Below, piece after piece: positions 1 to 8,763 of a DNA stretch of 64,000 bases. The stretch is from Sphingomonas sp. BGYR3 (lineage in GTDB: Bacteria > Pseudomonadota > Alphaproteobacteria > Sphingomonadales > Sphingomonadaceae). Under the pieces are notes generated by a model. That model was not told where the DNA came from. It was given only the letters and a program-made list of their open reading frames with translations, and made no database searches. Made by a program: the position numbers and the translations under genes. Each line of letters opens with the position of its first letter. The first letter of the stretch is position 1. Location: the NCBI RefSeq assembly GCF_025153455.1, contig NZ_JANZNT010000002.1, forward strand, positions 579,479-643,478, in the 5' to 3' direction.

Positions 1-1
1 T

Positions 2-1132
2 GTGAACGAGCAAGCCCGGACCCGCGAGTTCGTCGGCTATACCGGATTGAACGCCGCGCTGTTCGAGGGGCGTTTTCGCAACCGGCTGGGCTATGCCTAT
101 ACCGACACCCGCCGCCGCAACATCAGCCTGGATGAACCGGAAACCGAAACCTTTGCCGCCCATGGCCGTAACGAGCGGTTCGAATATCAGGGCGTGCTGG
201 ACATCGCCACGGGATTGCAGGCAACGGCCGGTGCGGAGCGCGAAACATCCCGCTATTCCACCAGCAGCTACGGCGCGCCTGCAACGGTCGGTCGGGCGCG
301 GATCGACAGCGTCTATGGCCAGATCGTCGCCAGCCCGGTTGGCGGACTGACCCTGACGGGCGGGGTCCGGCATGACGATCACAACCGGTTCGGCGGTGCC
401 ACGACGTTCGGCGGCAGCGGTGTGGTGGTCGTTGCAGAGACCGGCACCACCATCCGCGCCAGCTATGCCGAGGGGTTCAAGGCGCCGTCATTGTTCCAGT
501 TGCAGAGCGATTTCGGTAATCAGCTGCTGCGCCCCGAACGGTCGAAGGGCTGGGATGCCGGCGTCACGCAGTCGCTGGTCGAAGGCGCGTTGCAGGCGAG
601 CGCGACCTATTTCAAGCGCGATTCAACCGACCTGATCGCCTTTATCTCCTGCACAGCACCGCTGACGGGCATCTGCGCCAACCGCCCGTCCGGCACGTAC
701 GACAATGTCGCCCGCGCGCGCGCCGAGGGGGTGGAGATCGGCGTGACCATGCAGCCGGTCGAGGCCCTGCGGTTTCAGGCGAACTATACCTATACCGACG
801 CCACCAACCGGTCGCCGGGCGACGCCAATTTCGGCAGGCAGCTGGTGCGGCGGCCGCAGCACAGCGTGACCGCGCTGATCGATTATCGCTGGTCGTTCGG
901 CCTGGAAACGGGCGCGACGGTGACGCATGTCGGATCAACCTTTGACAACGCCAGCAACAGCCGTGTGGTCGAGGGTTATGTTCTGGCTGATCTGCGTGCG
1001 GCCATGCCAGTCACCGAGCGGATCGAGGTTTACGGCCGCGTAGAAAACCTGTTCGACGAACGCTATGAAACCGTCTTCCGCTATGGGACGCCCGGCCGGG
1101 CGGGATATGTCGGTGTCCGGCTGAGCTATTGA
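2..1132 (+). CDS. btuB: TonB-dependent vitamin B12 receptor (BtuB-like), C-terminal part
   Basis: The 5' end lies outside the window; 376 residues remain. They are the beta-barrel of an outer-membrane TonB-dependent receptor: alternating aromatic/polar strands, the motif YAEGFKAPSLFQL, RPERSKGWDAG, and a C-terminal end VGVRLSY in which the last residue is aromatic, as outer-membrane barrels require. Length and motifs fit BtuB/CirA-type receptors, which carry cobalamin into the periplasm using TonB energy. The assignment to B12 rests mainly on context: it is the first visible gene of a run of cobalamin genes (decarboxylase, CobO, BtuFCD, CobD, CobQ, CobT, CobS). Its TGA stop at 1130-1132 overlaps a possible TTG start of the next gene. 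A cobalamin riboswitch would be expected upstream, outside the window. Confidence 0.85.
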   Translation: MNEQARTREFVGYTGLNAALFEGRFRNRLGYAYTDTRRRNISLDEPETETFAAHGRNERFEYQGVLDIATGLQATAGAERETSRYSTSSYGAPATVGRARIDSVYGQIVASPVGGLTLTGGVRHDDHNRFGGATTFGGSGVVVVAETGTTIRASYAEGFKAPSLFQLQSDFGNQLLRPERSKGWDAGVTQSLVEGALQASATYFKRDSTDLIAFISCTAPLTGICANRPSGTYDNVARARAEGVEIGVTMQPVEALRFQANYTYTDATNRSPGDANFGRQLVRRPQHSVTALIDYRWSFGLETGATVTHVGSTFDNASNSRVVEGYVLADLRAAMPVTERIEVYGRVENLFDERYETVFRYGTPGRAGYVGVRLSY

Positions 1133-1134
1133 GC

Positions 1135-2157
1135 ATGACCATCGCGCGCGTCCCGGTTCAGCCATTTGCCGTCCATGGCGGGCGGCTGGACCGGGCGCGC
1201 GCGCTGTTGCCGGAGGTGGCCGAGTGGACGGACCTGTCCACCGGCATCGCCCCATGGCCCTATCCAGTGCGGATCGACGCGGGCTGCATGACGGCATTGC
1301 CCGATCCCGCTGACCTGTCGCGGCTGGAGACGGTGGCTGCCCGTGTGTTCGGGACGTCGCCGGACCGGGTTGCAGCGGTTCCGGGGACGGACATCGCCCT
1401 GCGGCTGATCGGCACAGTGCTGGACGGCCCGGCGGCGTATCGTGCCCCCGGATATTCCGGTCATCGGGCGATGTGGCCCGCCGGGCAGGCCGCATCCTTC
1501 GGTGGCCCTGACCTGGGCGACCTGAACGACCTGTCCGGGCGGGACGGCCATGTCATTCTTGCCCGGCCCAACAATCCGGATGGATGGATTGCGGACCGTG
1601 CGGCATTGCTGGCGCTGGCGGAACGGCTGGCGGCGCGCGGCAGAGTGTTGATCGTCGATGAAGCCTTTGCCGATGCGGAGCCGGACGACAGCCTGGCCGG
1701 GCATGACGTGCCGGGGCTGATCGTGCTGCGGTCCTTTGGCAAGTTTTTCGGGCTGGCCGGATTGCGGCTGGGCTGCGTCATCGCCGCGCCGAAGATGCTG
1801 GCGCGGGTGCGCGCGCTGCTGGGCGATTGGCCCGTCGCTGCGCCCGCACTGGTCGCGGGCCTTGCCGCCTATGCCGACGCGGCATGGCAGGCGGCGCAGC
1901 GCGCGCGGCTGATCAACGGGTCGCAGCGGATGGCCGACCTGATCGCCGGACATGGCCTGATCATCCGGGGGCGGACGCCGTACTTCACCCTGATCGAGAG
2001 CGGGGATCGGGACGCCCTGTTCGACCACCTGATCCGGGCGGGCATCCTGACCCGGCCATTTGCCGATCAGCCCCACTGGCTCCGCATCGGATTGCCGGGC
2101 AAGGAAGCGGACTGGACCCGGCTGCAACGCGCCCTGACGCAATGGAGGACAGCATGA
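1135..2157 (+). CDS. cobC: L-threonine-O-3-phosphate decarboxylase (fold type I PLP enzyme)
   Basis: A 340-residue aminotransferase class I/II-type protein. Visible family features are the early histidine-glycine region (VHGGRL), the conserved Asn in ARPNNPDG (about N146), the VDEAF aspartate (about D175) that binds the pyridoxal ring nitrogen, and the Schiff-base lysine in SFGKFFGLAGLR (K203). This pattern and the cobalamin context fit the CobC (P. denitrificans naming) / CobD (Salmonella naming) enzyme that makes (R)-1-amino-2-propanol phosphate, the linker to the nucleotide loop. The ATG at 1135 was chosen; a TTG at 1129 overlapping the btuB stop (TTGA) would add two residues. It overlaps cobO by ATGA. 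Histidinol-phosphate aminotransferase is the closest look-alike but is less likely here. Confidence 0.88.
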   Translation: MTIARVPVQPFAVHGGRLDRARALLPEVAEWTDLSTGIAPWPYPVRIDAGCMTALPDPADLSRLETVAARVFGTSPDRVAAVPGTDIALRLIGTVLDGPAAYRAPGYSGHRAMWPAGQAASFGGPDLGDLNDLSGRDGHVILARPNNPDGWIADRAALLALAERLAARGRVLIVDEAFADAEPDDSLAGHDVPGLIVLRSFGKFFGLAGLRLGCVIAAPKMLARVRALLGDWPVAAPALVAGLAAYADAAWQAAQRARLINGSQRMADLIAGHGLIIRGRTPYFTLIESGDRDALFDHLIRAGILTRPFADQPHWLRIGLPGKEADWTRLQRALTQWRTA

Positions 2158-2765
2158 CCGAACAACCCGAGGATTATGCCCGTCACAACGCCCGGATGAA
2201 GCGCGTTCAGGCGGCCCGCGAACGCATACAGGCGCGCCACACGCTGGAGCGCGGCCTGCTGATCGTCCACACCGGCAATGGCAAGGGCAAATCTTCCTCT
2301 GCCTTTGGCATGGCCATCCGCAGCCTGGGCTGGGGGATGAAAGTCGGCATCGTGCAATATGTGAAGGGCAGTTGGGAAACGGGCGAAAAGACGTTCTTTC
2401 AGGCCAATCCCGACCTGCTGACCTTTGAGGTGATGGGGGAGGGCTTTACCTGGGACACGCAGGACCGCGCGCGGGATATCGCCGCTGCGCGCGCCGCATG
2501 GGAACGGTCGAAGGAACTGATCCTCGACCCCGAATATGATTTCGTGATCCTGGACGAACTCAACATCGTGCTGCGCCAGGATACGCTGCCGATCGACGAG
2601 ATTGTCGCGTTCCTGAAGGACCGCCCGCTGACCAAGCATATCTGCATCACCGGGCGCGGGGCCAAGGACTCGCTGATCGAGATTGCCGATCTGGTCACCG
2701 AATTCGGCGAGGTGAAGCATCCGTACAAGGCGGGGTTCAAGGCGCAGAAGGGGGTCGAATATTGA
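2154..2765 (+). CDS. cobO: Cob(I)yrinic acid a,c-diamide adenosyltransferase
   Basis: A 203-residue CobA/CobO/BtuR-family protein. The P-loop variant HTGNGKGKSSSAFG sits near residues 36-49, followed by the family signature VQYVKGSWETGE and FVILDELNIVL with the Walker-B-like aspartates. The enzyme transfers the 5'-deoxyadenosyl group of ATP to the cobalt of corrinoids, in the cytoplasm. Length matches the family (about 200). The ATG at 2154 overlaps the previous stop (ATGA), and the TGA stop overlaps the TTG start of the next gene, so the chain is translationally coupled. The start also gives the usual N-terminal basic helix (NARMKRVQAARERI) of proteobacterial CobO. Confidence 0.95.
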   Translation: MTEQPEDYARHNARMKRVQAARERIQARHTLERGLLIVHTGNGKGKSSSAFGMAIRSLGWGMKVGIVQYVKGSWETGEKTFFQANPDLLTFEVMGEGFTWDTQDRARDIAAARAAWERSKELILDPEYDFVILDELNIVLRQDTLPIDEIVAFLKDRPLTKHICITGRGAKDSLIEIADLVTEFGEVKHPYKAGFKAQKGVEY

Positions 2766-3625
2766 TCCGTGCCGCGTGCCTGATGCTGGCGGCGGTGGCG
2801 GTGACCGCGTGCGGGGCCGATCCCGTGCCGCGCCCGGCGGCGCGCACTGCGCCGGTACGCGGCCTGCCCCGGATCGTGTCGATCAATCCGTGCGTCGATG
2901 CCGTCCTGATGCACGTTGCCGACCCGCGCCAGATTGCCGGGATCAGCCATTATTCGCAGGATCCGCGCGCCACTTCCGTCCCGCTGGCCTGGGCCAAGCG
3001 GTTCCGGGCAACGTCGGGAACGGCAGAGGAGGTGGTGGCGCTGGCCCCCGATCTGGTCCTTGCGGGCGGCCATGTTGCGCCATCGACGCTGATCGCGCTG
3101 GACCGGATGGGCATTCCGATCGTGCAGATCGGCATTCCGGAAACGGTCGCGGAAAGCGTGGAACAGGTGCGCCAGATTGCCGATGCCGTCCGCCGTCCCG
3201 CCGCCGGTGCGGCGCTGGCCCGCCGGATCGAGGATGCCGTCGCCCGTGCCGCGCCCGCCCGTGCCGCGCCCGGTGGCGCAGCGCCGGTGCCTGCCCTGAT
3301 CTGGCAGGGCGGAGGATTGGTGCCGGGTACGGGCACGCTGGCCGATGACCTGTTGAACCGCACGGGATACCGCAACATGAGCGCCGATTACGGCCTGAAA
3401 CAATGGGATGTCCTGCCCCTGGAACCGATGGTGGCGCGCCCGCCGCGGGTGCTGTTTTCCGTCGGCACCGCGGAGCGGCAGGACCGGATGCTGGGTCATC
3501 CGGTGTTGGCGGGACTGAACCGGCGCATTGCCATTCGCGATTATCCCGAACGGCTGCTGCATTGCGGCGGGCCGACGATCATCGATGCGGCGGGCCAGCT
3601 GGCCCGCGCGCGGCAGTCGCTGTGA
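2762..3625 (+). CDS. btuF: Periplasmic cobalamin-binding lipoprotein (BtuF-like)
   Basis: A 287-residue ABC-transporter substrate-binding protein of the helical-backbone type (PF01497). The N-terminus (MIRAACLMLAAVAVTAC) is a lipoprotein signal with a plausible lipobox ending at the cysteine, so the protein is probably membrane-anchored in the periplasm. Then come the typical IVSINPCVDAVLM segment and EEVVALAPDLVLAGG, conserved in FepB/BtuF proteins. Start is TTG at 2762, overlapping the cobO stop as TTGA; the first internal ATG (about 2783) would cut into the signal sequence. Next to btuC and btuD, it should deliver corrinoid to the inner-membrane importer. Iron-siderophore binding is the alternative, made unlikely by the cobalamin neighbours. 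Confidence 0.85.
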   Translation: MIRAACLMLAAVAVTACGADPVPRPAARTAPVRGLPRIVSINPCVDAVLMHVADPRQIAGISHYSQDPRATSVPLAWAKRFRATSGTAEEVVALAPDLVLAGGHVAPSTLIALDRMGIPIVQIGIPETVAESVEQVRQIADAVRRPAAGAALARRIEDAVARAAPARAAPGGAAPVPALIWQGGGLVPGTGTLADDLLNRTGYRNMSADYGLKQWDVLPLEPMVARPPRVLFSVGTAERQDRMLGHPVLAGLNRRIAIRDYPERLLHCGGPTIIDAAGQLARARQSL

Positions 3626-4593
3626 TGCGTGCGGTCCGGCTCAATCTGGCGCTGATCGCCGGGATCCTGCTGGCCATGCTGGTATCGCTGATCGCGGGCA
3701 AGGTCTGGATCCCGCTCGACGCCTGGGCCGCGGGCGATCCGCGCTGGCCGATCATTGCCGAACTGCGCCTGCCGCGCACGATGCTGGCCGGACTGGTCGG
3801 GGCGGGGCTGGGTATTTCCGGGGCGGTGATGCAGGGATATCTGCGCAATCCGCTGGCCGATCCCGGACTGTTCGGCGTGTCGGCGGGCGCGGCGCTGGGT
3901 GCCGTCCTGTCGCTCTATTTCGGCTATGCAGCCTCCGCCTGGCTGTTGCCGGGCTTTGCGCTGACCGGCGCTGCACTGACCATGGCGCTGCTCGCGCTGA
4001 TCGTCGGGCGGTCGGGCAGCGTCACGGTGTTCACGCTGGCGGGCGTGATCGTGTCCAGCATTGCCGGATCGCTGACCGCGCTGGCGATCAGCCTGGCCCC
4101 GACGCCGTTCGCCACGTCGCAGATCGTCACCTGGCTGATGGGTGCGCTGACCGATCGCAGCTGGAACGATGTCTGGCTGGCCCTGCCGCTGATCGGGCTG
4201 GGCATCGCGCTGCTTGCCCTGACCGCGCGGACGCTGGATGCGCTGACGCTTGGCGAAAGCGCAGCGCGGTCAATGGGGGTAGAGCCGCTCCGCCTGCAAT
4301 TGCTGGTCGTGATCGGCGTTGCGCTGTGCGTCGGGGCGTCGGTGGCGACGGCGGGGGTGATCGGCTTTGTCGGCCTGATCGTGCCGCATATCGTAAGGCC
4401 GTTCGTCGGCAACCGGCCATCGGCGGTGCTGCTGCCCGCGGCGCTGGCGGGGGCGTTGCTGCTGATCGTTGCCGACAGCCTGGTGCGGGCGATGCCGACG
4501 GTCAGCGAACTGCGCCTGGGCATCGCCATGTCGATGCTGGGCGGCCCGTTCTTCCTGATCCTGTTGGTCCGGATGCGGCGGAGGCTCGCATGA
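3625..4593 (+). CDS. btuC: Cobalamin ABC importer permease (FecCD/BtuC family)
   Basis: A 322-residue integral membrane protein with about ten hydrophobic helices. Family motifs are ELRLPRTMLAGLVGAGLG near the N-terminus, GYLRNPLADPGLFGVSAGAALGA, GFVGLIVPHIVRP (the coupling-helix region that contacts the ATPase) and a C-terminal FFLILLVRMRRR. It forms the transmembrane channel of the BtuCD-F importer. The ATG at 3625 overlaps the btuF stop (TGATG), and the stop overlaps the btuD start (ATGA). Substrate is inferred from context; heme and siderophore permeases share the fold. Confidence 0.9.
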   Translation: MRAVRLNLALIAGILLAMLVSLIAGKVWIPLDAWAAGDPRWPIIAELRLPRTMLAGLVGAGLGISGAVMQGYLRNPLADPGLFGVSAGAALGAVLSLYFGYAASAWLLPGFALTGAALTMALLALIVGRSGSVTVFTLAGVIVSSIAGSLTALAISLAPTPFATSQIVTWLMGALTDRSWNDVWLALPLIGLGIALLALTARTLDALTLGESAARSMGVEPLRLQLLVVIGVALCVGASVATAGVIGFVGLIVPHIVRPFVGNRPSAVLLPAALAGALLLIVADSLVRAMPTVSELRLGIAMSMLGGPFFLILLVRMRRRLA

Positions 4594-5372
4594 GCATGCT
4601 TGCGGCGGAACAATTGAGCCTGTCGCTGGGCGGCCGCGCGATCCTGCGCGATGTTAGTGCGACGTTCCGGCCGGGCGAGGTGACGGCGCTGCTTGGTCCG
4701 AACGGGGCGGGCAAATCGACGCTGCTCGCCTGTCTGGCCGGGCTGCGGCAGCCCGATGGCGGGCAGGTGCTGGTGAACGGTCAGCCGCGCGCTGCCCTGT
4801 CGCGGCGGGAGCTGGGCCGTCGCATCGGCCTGTTGCCGCAGGTGGCGGACGTGCACTGGGACGTGGATGTGGCGACGCTGGTCGCGCTTGGCCGCTATCC
4901 GCACCGCGCGCGCTGGGGCGAGACGGCGGCCGACCGGGCGGCCGTGGTGCGGGCGATGGCCGCAACCGATGTGACGCAGTTCGCCGGTCGCCCCGTATCC
5001 GCCCTGTCCGGCGGCGAACGGGCGCGGGTACTGCTCGCCCGCGTGCTGGCGGGGGAGCCGGAATGGCTGCTGGCAGATGAGCCGCTCGCCAATCTGGATC
5101 CCGCGCATCAGCATGACGCGCTGGAATGCCTGCGCGCCGTGGCGGGGGCGGGTGCGGGGGTCGTCGTCGTGCTGCACGATCTCAATCACGCGCTGCGCAT
5201 TGCCGACCGGGTCGTGCTGATGGCAGACGGCGTGGTCGTGGCACAGGGGGACGCCGATGCCGTGCTGACGCCGGATCGCATCCGCGCGACCTATGGCGTC
5301 AGGGTGGAGCGTGCCGTGACGGCCAGCGGTCAACCGGTGATCGTGGCGACGGGCCGGGCCGGCACTGGATGA
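4590..5372 (+). CDS. btuD: Cobalamin ABC importer ATPase
   Basis: A 260-residue ABC ATPase. Walker A GPNGAGKST (K42), Q-loop region GLLPQVADVHWDV, ABC signature LSGGER starting at residue 139, Walker B WLLADEP and the H-loop VVLHDLNHALRIAD are all present and intact. It powers BtuC-mediated import. It overlaps btuC and cobD by 4 bases on each side (ATGA), as expected for equimolar subunits made by coupled translation. HmuV-like heme ATPases are the nearest relatives; the genes around it decide for cobalamin. Confidence 0.92.
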   Translation: MSMLAAEQLSLSLGGRAILRDVSATFRPGEVTALLGPNGAGKSTLLACLAGLRQPDGGQVLVNGQPRAALSRRELGRRIGLLPQVADVHWDVDVATLVALGRYPHRARWGETAADRAAVVRAMAATDVTQFAGRPVSALSGGERARVLLARVLAGEPEWLLADEPLANLDPAHQHDALECLRAVAGAGAGVVVVLHDLNHALRIADRVVLMADGVVVAQGDADAVLTPDRIRATYGVRVERAVTASGQPVIVATGRAGTG

Positions 5373-6295
5373 TCGCGCGGCCGGAACAGCTGCTGATCGC
5401 GCTGATCGGAGAGGCGGCGGTCGGCTATCCCGCCGCGCTGTTTGCCGCCATCGGCCACCCCGTGACCTGGATGGGCGCGGGGATCGGCGTGCTGGATCGC
5501 GGGTGGAACCGGGGTGGTCCGGCGCGTCGCCGGGCGGCGGGGGTGGCGGTGATGCTGTTGCTGATCGCGGTGGCGGCGGGCGCTGGCTGGGCGGTCGAGA
5601 TGATTGCTGGCGGGGGATGGGGCGTTGCTGTTGTGATCCTGATCGCCACCACCGGGCTGGCCCAGCGCAGCCTGGACGATCATGTCCGGGCGGTGGCGCG
5701 GCCCTTGCTGGCGGGGAATCTGTCCGGTGCGCGGCTGGCGGTCGGCCGGATCGTCGGGCGGGATACCGATGCGCTGGACGAGCGGGGCGTTGCACTGGCC
5801 GCAACCGAAAGCCTGGCCGAAAGCCTGTGCGACGGGGTGGTGGCGCCTGCCCTGTGGTTCCTGATCGCGGGATTGCCGGGTCTGCTGGTGTGCAAGGCCA
5901 TCAATACGGCGGATTCGATGATCGGGCACCGGGATGATCGCTATCGCTGGTTCGGCTGGGCCGCGGCGCGGCTGGACGATGGGGTCAACTGGGTCCCTGC
6001 GCGTCTGTCCGGCCTGCTGGTCGCGGTGGCGGGCGGGGGCGGGATTGCGGTGATGCTGCGCGATGCGCGCCGCCACGCATCCCCCAATGGCGGCTGGCCG
6101 GAGGCGGCGATGGCGGGCGCGCTGCACCGTCGGCTGGGCGGGCCGGTGCGCTATGATGGCGAGATGGCGGATCGGGCCTGGCTGGGGGATGGGCCGCTGC
6201 CCGATGCCGCCGATCTGGGCCGGGCGCTGCGGATCTATCGCCGGGCGTGCCTGCTGTTATGGCTGATGGTCGGGGTGGTCGCATGGGCGCGCTGA
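5369..6295 (+). CDS. cobD: Adenosylcobinamide-phosphate synthase (CobD/CbiB)
   Basis: A 308-residue membrane protein. Family marks are GHPVTWMGAGIGVLDR near residues 28-43, AATESLAESLCDGVVAPALWF, and CKAINTADSMIGHRDDRYRWFGWAAARLDD, the most conserved CbiB stretch. The enzyme joins aminopropanol phosphate to adenosylcobyric acid at the inner membrane, so it uses the product of the decarboxylase encoded three genes back and of CobQ encoded next. The ATG at 5369 overlaps the btuD stop. The 3' end overlaps cobQ by 13 bases. Confidence 0.95.
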   Translation: MIARPEQLLIALIGEAAVGYPAALFAAIGHPVTWMGAGIGVLDRGWNRGGPARRRAAGVAVMLLLIAVAAGAGWAVEMIAGGGWGVAVVILIATTGLAQRSLDDHVRAVARPLLAGNLSGARLAVGRIVGRDTDALDERGVALAATESLAESLCDGVVAPALWFLIAGLPGLLVCKAINTADSMIGHRDDRYRWFGWAAARLDDGVNWVPARLSGLLVAVAGGGGIAVMLRDARRHASPNGGWPEAAMAGALHRRLGGPVRYDGEMADRAWLGDGPLPDAADLGRALRIYRRACLLLWLMVGVVAWAR

Positions 6296-7758
6296 TGCTG
6301 CAGGGGACCGGGTCGGATGTCGGCAAGTCGGTGCTGGTCGCCGGTCTGTGCCGCCTGTTTGCCAATCGCGGTCTGACCATCCGGCCGTTCAAGCCGCAGA
6401 ACATGTCGAACAATGCCGCCGTCGCCAGCAACCCGCTGGGCGGGCCGGATGGCGAGATCGGCCGGGCACAGGCGCTGCAGGCGCTGGCCTGTCGCACGCC
6501 GCCGACGACGGACATGAACCCGGTGCTGATCAAGCCGCAATCGGATATCGGCGCACAGGTCGTGATCCATGGCCGCGTCGCCGGAGGATTGGGCGCTGCC
6601 GATTATGCCCGCCGCCGCGACCATTGGATGGACGCCATCCTGGAATCGTGGCGACGGCTGAGGGCGCAGGCCGACCTGGTAATCGTCGAAGGGGCGGGCA
6701 GCCCGGCCGAAACCAATCTGCGCGCAGGCGATGTTGCCAATATGGGGTTCGCGCGTGCGGCAGGTGTGCCGGTGGTGCTGGTGGGCGATATCGACCGGGG
6801 CGGGGTGATCGCGTCGCTGGTCGGGACCAAAGCCGTGCTGGACCCGGACGATGCGGCGATGATCCGGGGGTTCCTGATCAACAAGTTTCGCGGCGACGTG
6901 CGCCTGTTCGATGCCGGATATGCCGAGGTTGCGCGGCGGACGGGCTGGCCGGGGCTGGGCGTCGTGCCGTGGCTGGCGGCGGTGCGCGACCTGCCCGCCG
7001 AGGACGCAGTGGCGCTGGATCATACCGATGCCGCGTCCGGCGGGGTTACCATCGCGGTGCCGATGCTGTCGCGCATCGCCAATTTCGATGATTTCGACCC
7101 GCTGGCGAACGAGCCTGGCGTGCGGCTGATCATGGTGCCGCCGGGCAAGCCGATCCCGGCCGAGGCGGCAATGATCATCCTGCCCGGCACCAAGGCGACG
7201 ATTGCCGACCTTGGTTTTCTGCGCGCGCAGGGATGGGACATCGACATTGCGGCGCATGTCCGGCGCGGCGGGATGCTGATGGGCATTTGCGGCGGCTATC
7301 AGATGCTGGGCCAGATGATCGCCGATCCGGACGGGGTCGAAGGGCCGCCGGAAACCGTCGCCGGGCTGGGCTATCTGCCCGTGGCCACGCATCTGACCGC
7401 AGACAAGCGGGTGATCGATGTGACGGGCACCAGCATCGGGGATGACGCCCCCTTTTCCGGGTATGAAATCCATGTCGGGCGAACGGAGCCGGCCGGCACG
7501 GTCCGGCCGCTGCTGCGGCTTGCCGATGGTCAGACGGATGGTTGCATTTCCGCCGACGGGCGCATTGCGGGCTGTTACATCCACCGCCTGTTCGATCATC
7601 CGGCGCAGCGCGCGGCGTGGCTGGCGCGGATCGGCACGGCATCGGACGGCGTGCTTCAGTCCGACCGGGTGGACCGCGCGCTGGACGCGCTGGCCGAACA
7701 GCTTGCCGTGCATCTGAATACCGAACAGATTCTTGCCATTGCGAGGTCCATGCCATGA
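6283..7758 (+). CDS. cobQ: Adenosylcobyric acid synthase, glutamine-hydrolysing
   Basis: A 491-residue CobQ/CbiP. The N-terminal dethiobiotin-synthetase-like ATP-binding domain opens with LMLQGTGSDVGKSVLVAGLCR; the C-terminal class I glutamine amidotransferase domain has the nucleophile elbow GICGGYQMLG (C336) and the histidine motif CYIHRLFDH. It amidates four side chains of adenosylcobyrinate a,c-diamide. The ATG at 6283 was chosen because homologues carry a few residues before LMLQGT; an ATG at 6295, directly on the cobD stop (TGATG), is possible. It overlaps cobT by ATGA. The first amidating enzyme (CobB) and all ring-building genes are absent here, so this operon serves the late steps or salvage. 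Confidence 0.95.
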   Translation: MGALMLQGTGSDVGKSVLVAGLCRLFANRGLTIRPFKPQNMSNNAAVASNPLGGPDGEIGRAQALQALACRTPPTTDMNPVLIKPQSDIGAQVVIHGRVAGGLGAADYARRRDHWMDAILESWRRLRAQADLVIVEGAGSPAETNLRAGDVANMGFARAAGVPVVLVGDIDRGGVIASLVGTKAVLDPDDAAMIRGFLINKFRGDVRLFDAGYAEVARRTGWPGLGVVPWLAAVRDLPAEDAVALDHTDAASGGVTIAVPMLSRIANFDDFDPLANEPGVRLIMVPPGKPIPAEAAMIILPGTKATIADLGFLRAQGWDIDIAAHVRRGGMLMGICGGYQMLGQMIADPDGVEGPPETVAGLGYLPVATHLTADKRVIDVTGTSIGDDAPFSGYEIHVGRTEPAGTVRPLLRLADGQTDGCISADGRIAGCYIHRLFDHPAQRAAWLARIGTASDGVLQSDRVDRALDALAEQLAVHLNTEQILAIARSMP

Positions 7759-8762
7759 TCGATGCCGCCGCCGTCCGGGAACATCTGGACGCCCTTGCCA
7801 AACCGCAGCGCAGCCTGGGCCGGCTGGAGGACCTGGCCGTCCGCCTTGCCGTGGTTCAGCAGCGGCTGGACCCGGTAACGCACCCGCGCCGCATCGTCCT
7901 GTTCGCCGGCGATCATGGCGTGGTGGCACAGGGGGTGACGGCGTGGCCGCAGGCGGTCACCGGCCTGATGGTCGAAACCATCCGCGCGGGCCGCGCCACC
8001 AGTTCGGCACTGGCCGCGGCGCAGCGATGCGACCTGCGGCTGGTCGATGTCGGCGTGGCAATGCCGCCAGCGCCGCCGCATCCCGATTTCTATCATCAGG
8101 CCAGCATCGCGCCCGGCACCGCCGACCTGGTCATCGGCCCGGCCATGACGGTGGATCAGTTCGACGCGGCATGGGCGGTGGGGGCAGAGGAGGCGCGGCG
8201 CGCCCATGCCGATGGCCATGTCGTGCTGATCGCCGGGGAAATGGGCATCGGCAACACGACGCCCGCCGCGTGCCTGACCGCGCTGTTGGCCGATGCGCCG
8301 CCGGAACAGGCGGTCGGGCGGGGGGCGGGCGCCGATGACGCCATACTGGCGACAAAGGCCCGCGTGGTGGCCGACGCCGTTGCCCGCGCATCGGCACAGT
8401 TCCCCGACGAACCCCGCGCGGCCATCGCCAGCATCGCCGGGTTCGAAATAGCCGCCATGGCCGGATTCTTCGCGCAAGGGGCGGCACAGGGATCGACCCT
8501 GTTGCTGGACGGATATGTCGCAACGGCTGGCGCGCTGGTTGCCGAAACGCTCGCCCCCGGCACGCGCGATGCGATGATCGCGGCGCACCGGTCGGCAGAG
8601 CCGGGCCATGCCGCGGCGCTGGCCCGGCTTGGCATTGAACCGCTGCTCGACTGGCAGATGCGGCTGGGCGAGGGGACGGGCGCGCTGGTCGCTTTGCCGC
8701 TGATCGACAGTGCGGCTGCGTTGCTGCGCGACGTGGCGCTGCTTTCCGATCTGGGTGTCTGA
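7755..8762 (+). CDS. cobT: Nicotinate-nucleotide--dimethylbenzimidazole phosphoribosyltransferase
   Basis: A 335-residue CobT. Recognisable are KPQRSLGRLEDLAVRLA, the phosphate-loop region FAGDHGVVAQGV, GEMGIGNTTPAA and the LGEGTGALVALPLID segment holding the catalytic glutamate (E306 here, equivalent to Salmonella E317). It activates the lower-ligand base to alpha-ribazole phosphate for CobS. The ATG at 7755 overlaps the cobQ stop. The stop is one base from the cobS start. Confidence 0.96.
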   Translation: MIDAAAVREHLDALAKPQRSLGRLEDLAVRLAVVQQRLDPVTHPRRIVLFAGDHGVVAQGVTAWPQAVTGLMVETIRAGRATSSALAAAQRCDLRLVDVGVAMPPAPPHPDFYHQASIAPGTADLVIGPAMTVDQFDAAWAVGAEEARRAHADGHVVLIAGEMGIGNTTPAACLTALLADAPPEQAVGRGAGADDAILATKARVVADAVARASAQFPDEPRAAIASIAGFEIAAMAGFFAQGAAQGSTLLLDGYVATAGALVAETLAPGTRDAMIAAHRSAEPGHAAALARLGIEPLLDWQMRLGEGTGALVALPLIDSAAALLRDVALLSDLGV

Positions 8763-8763
8763 C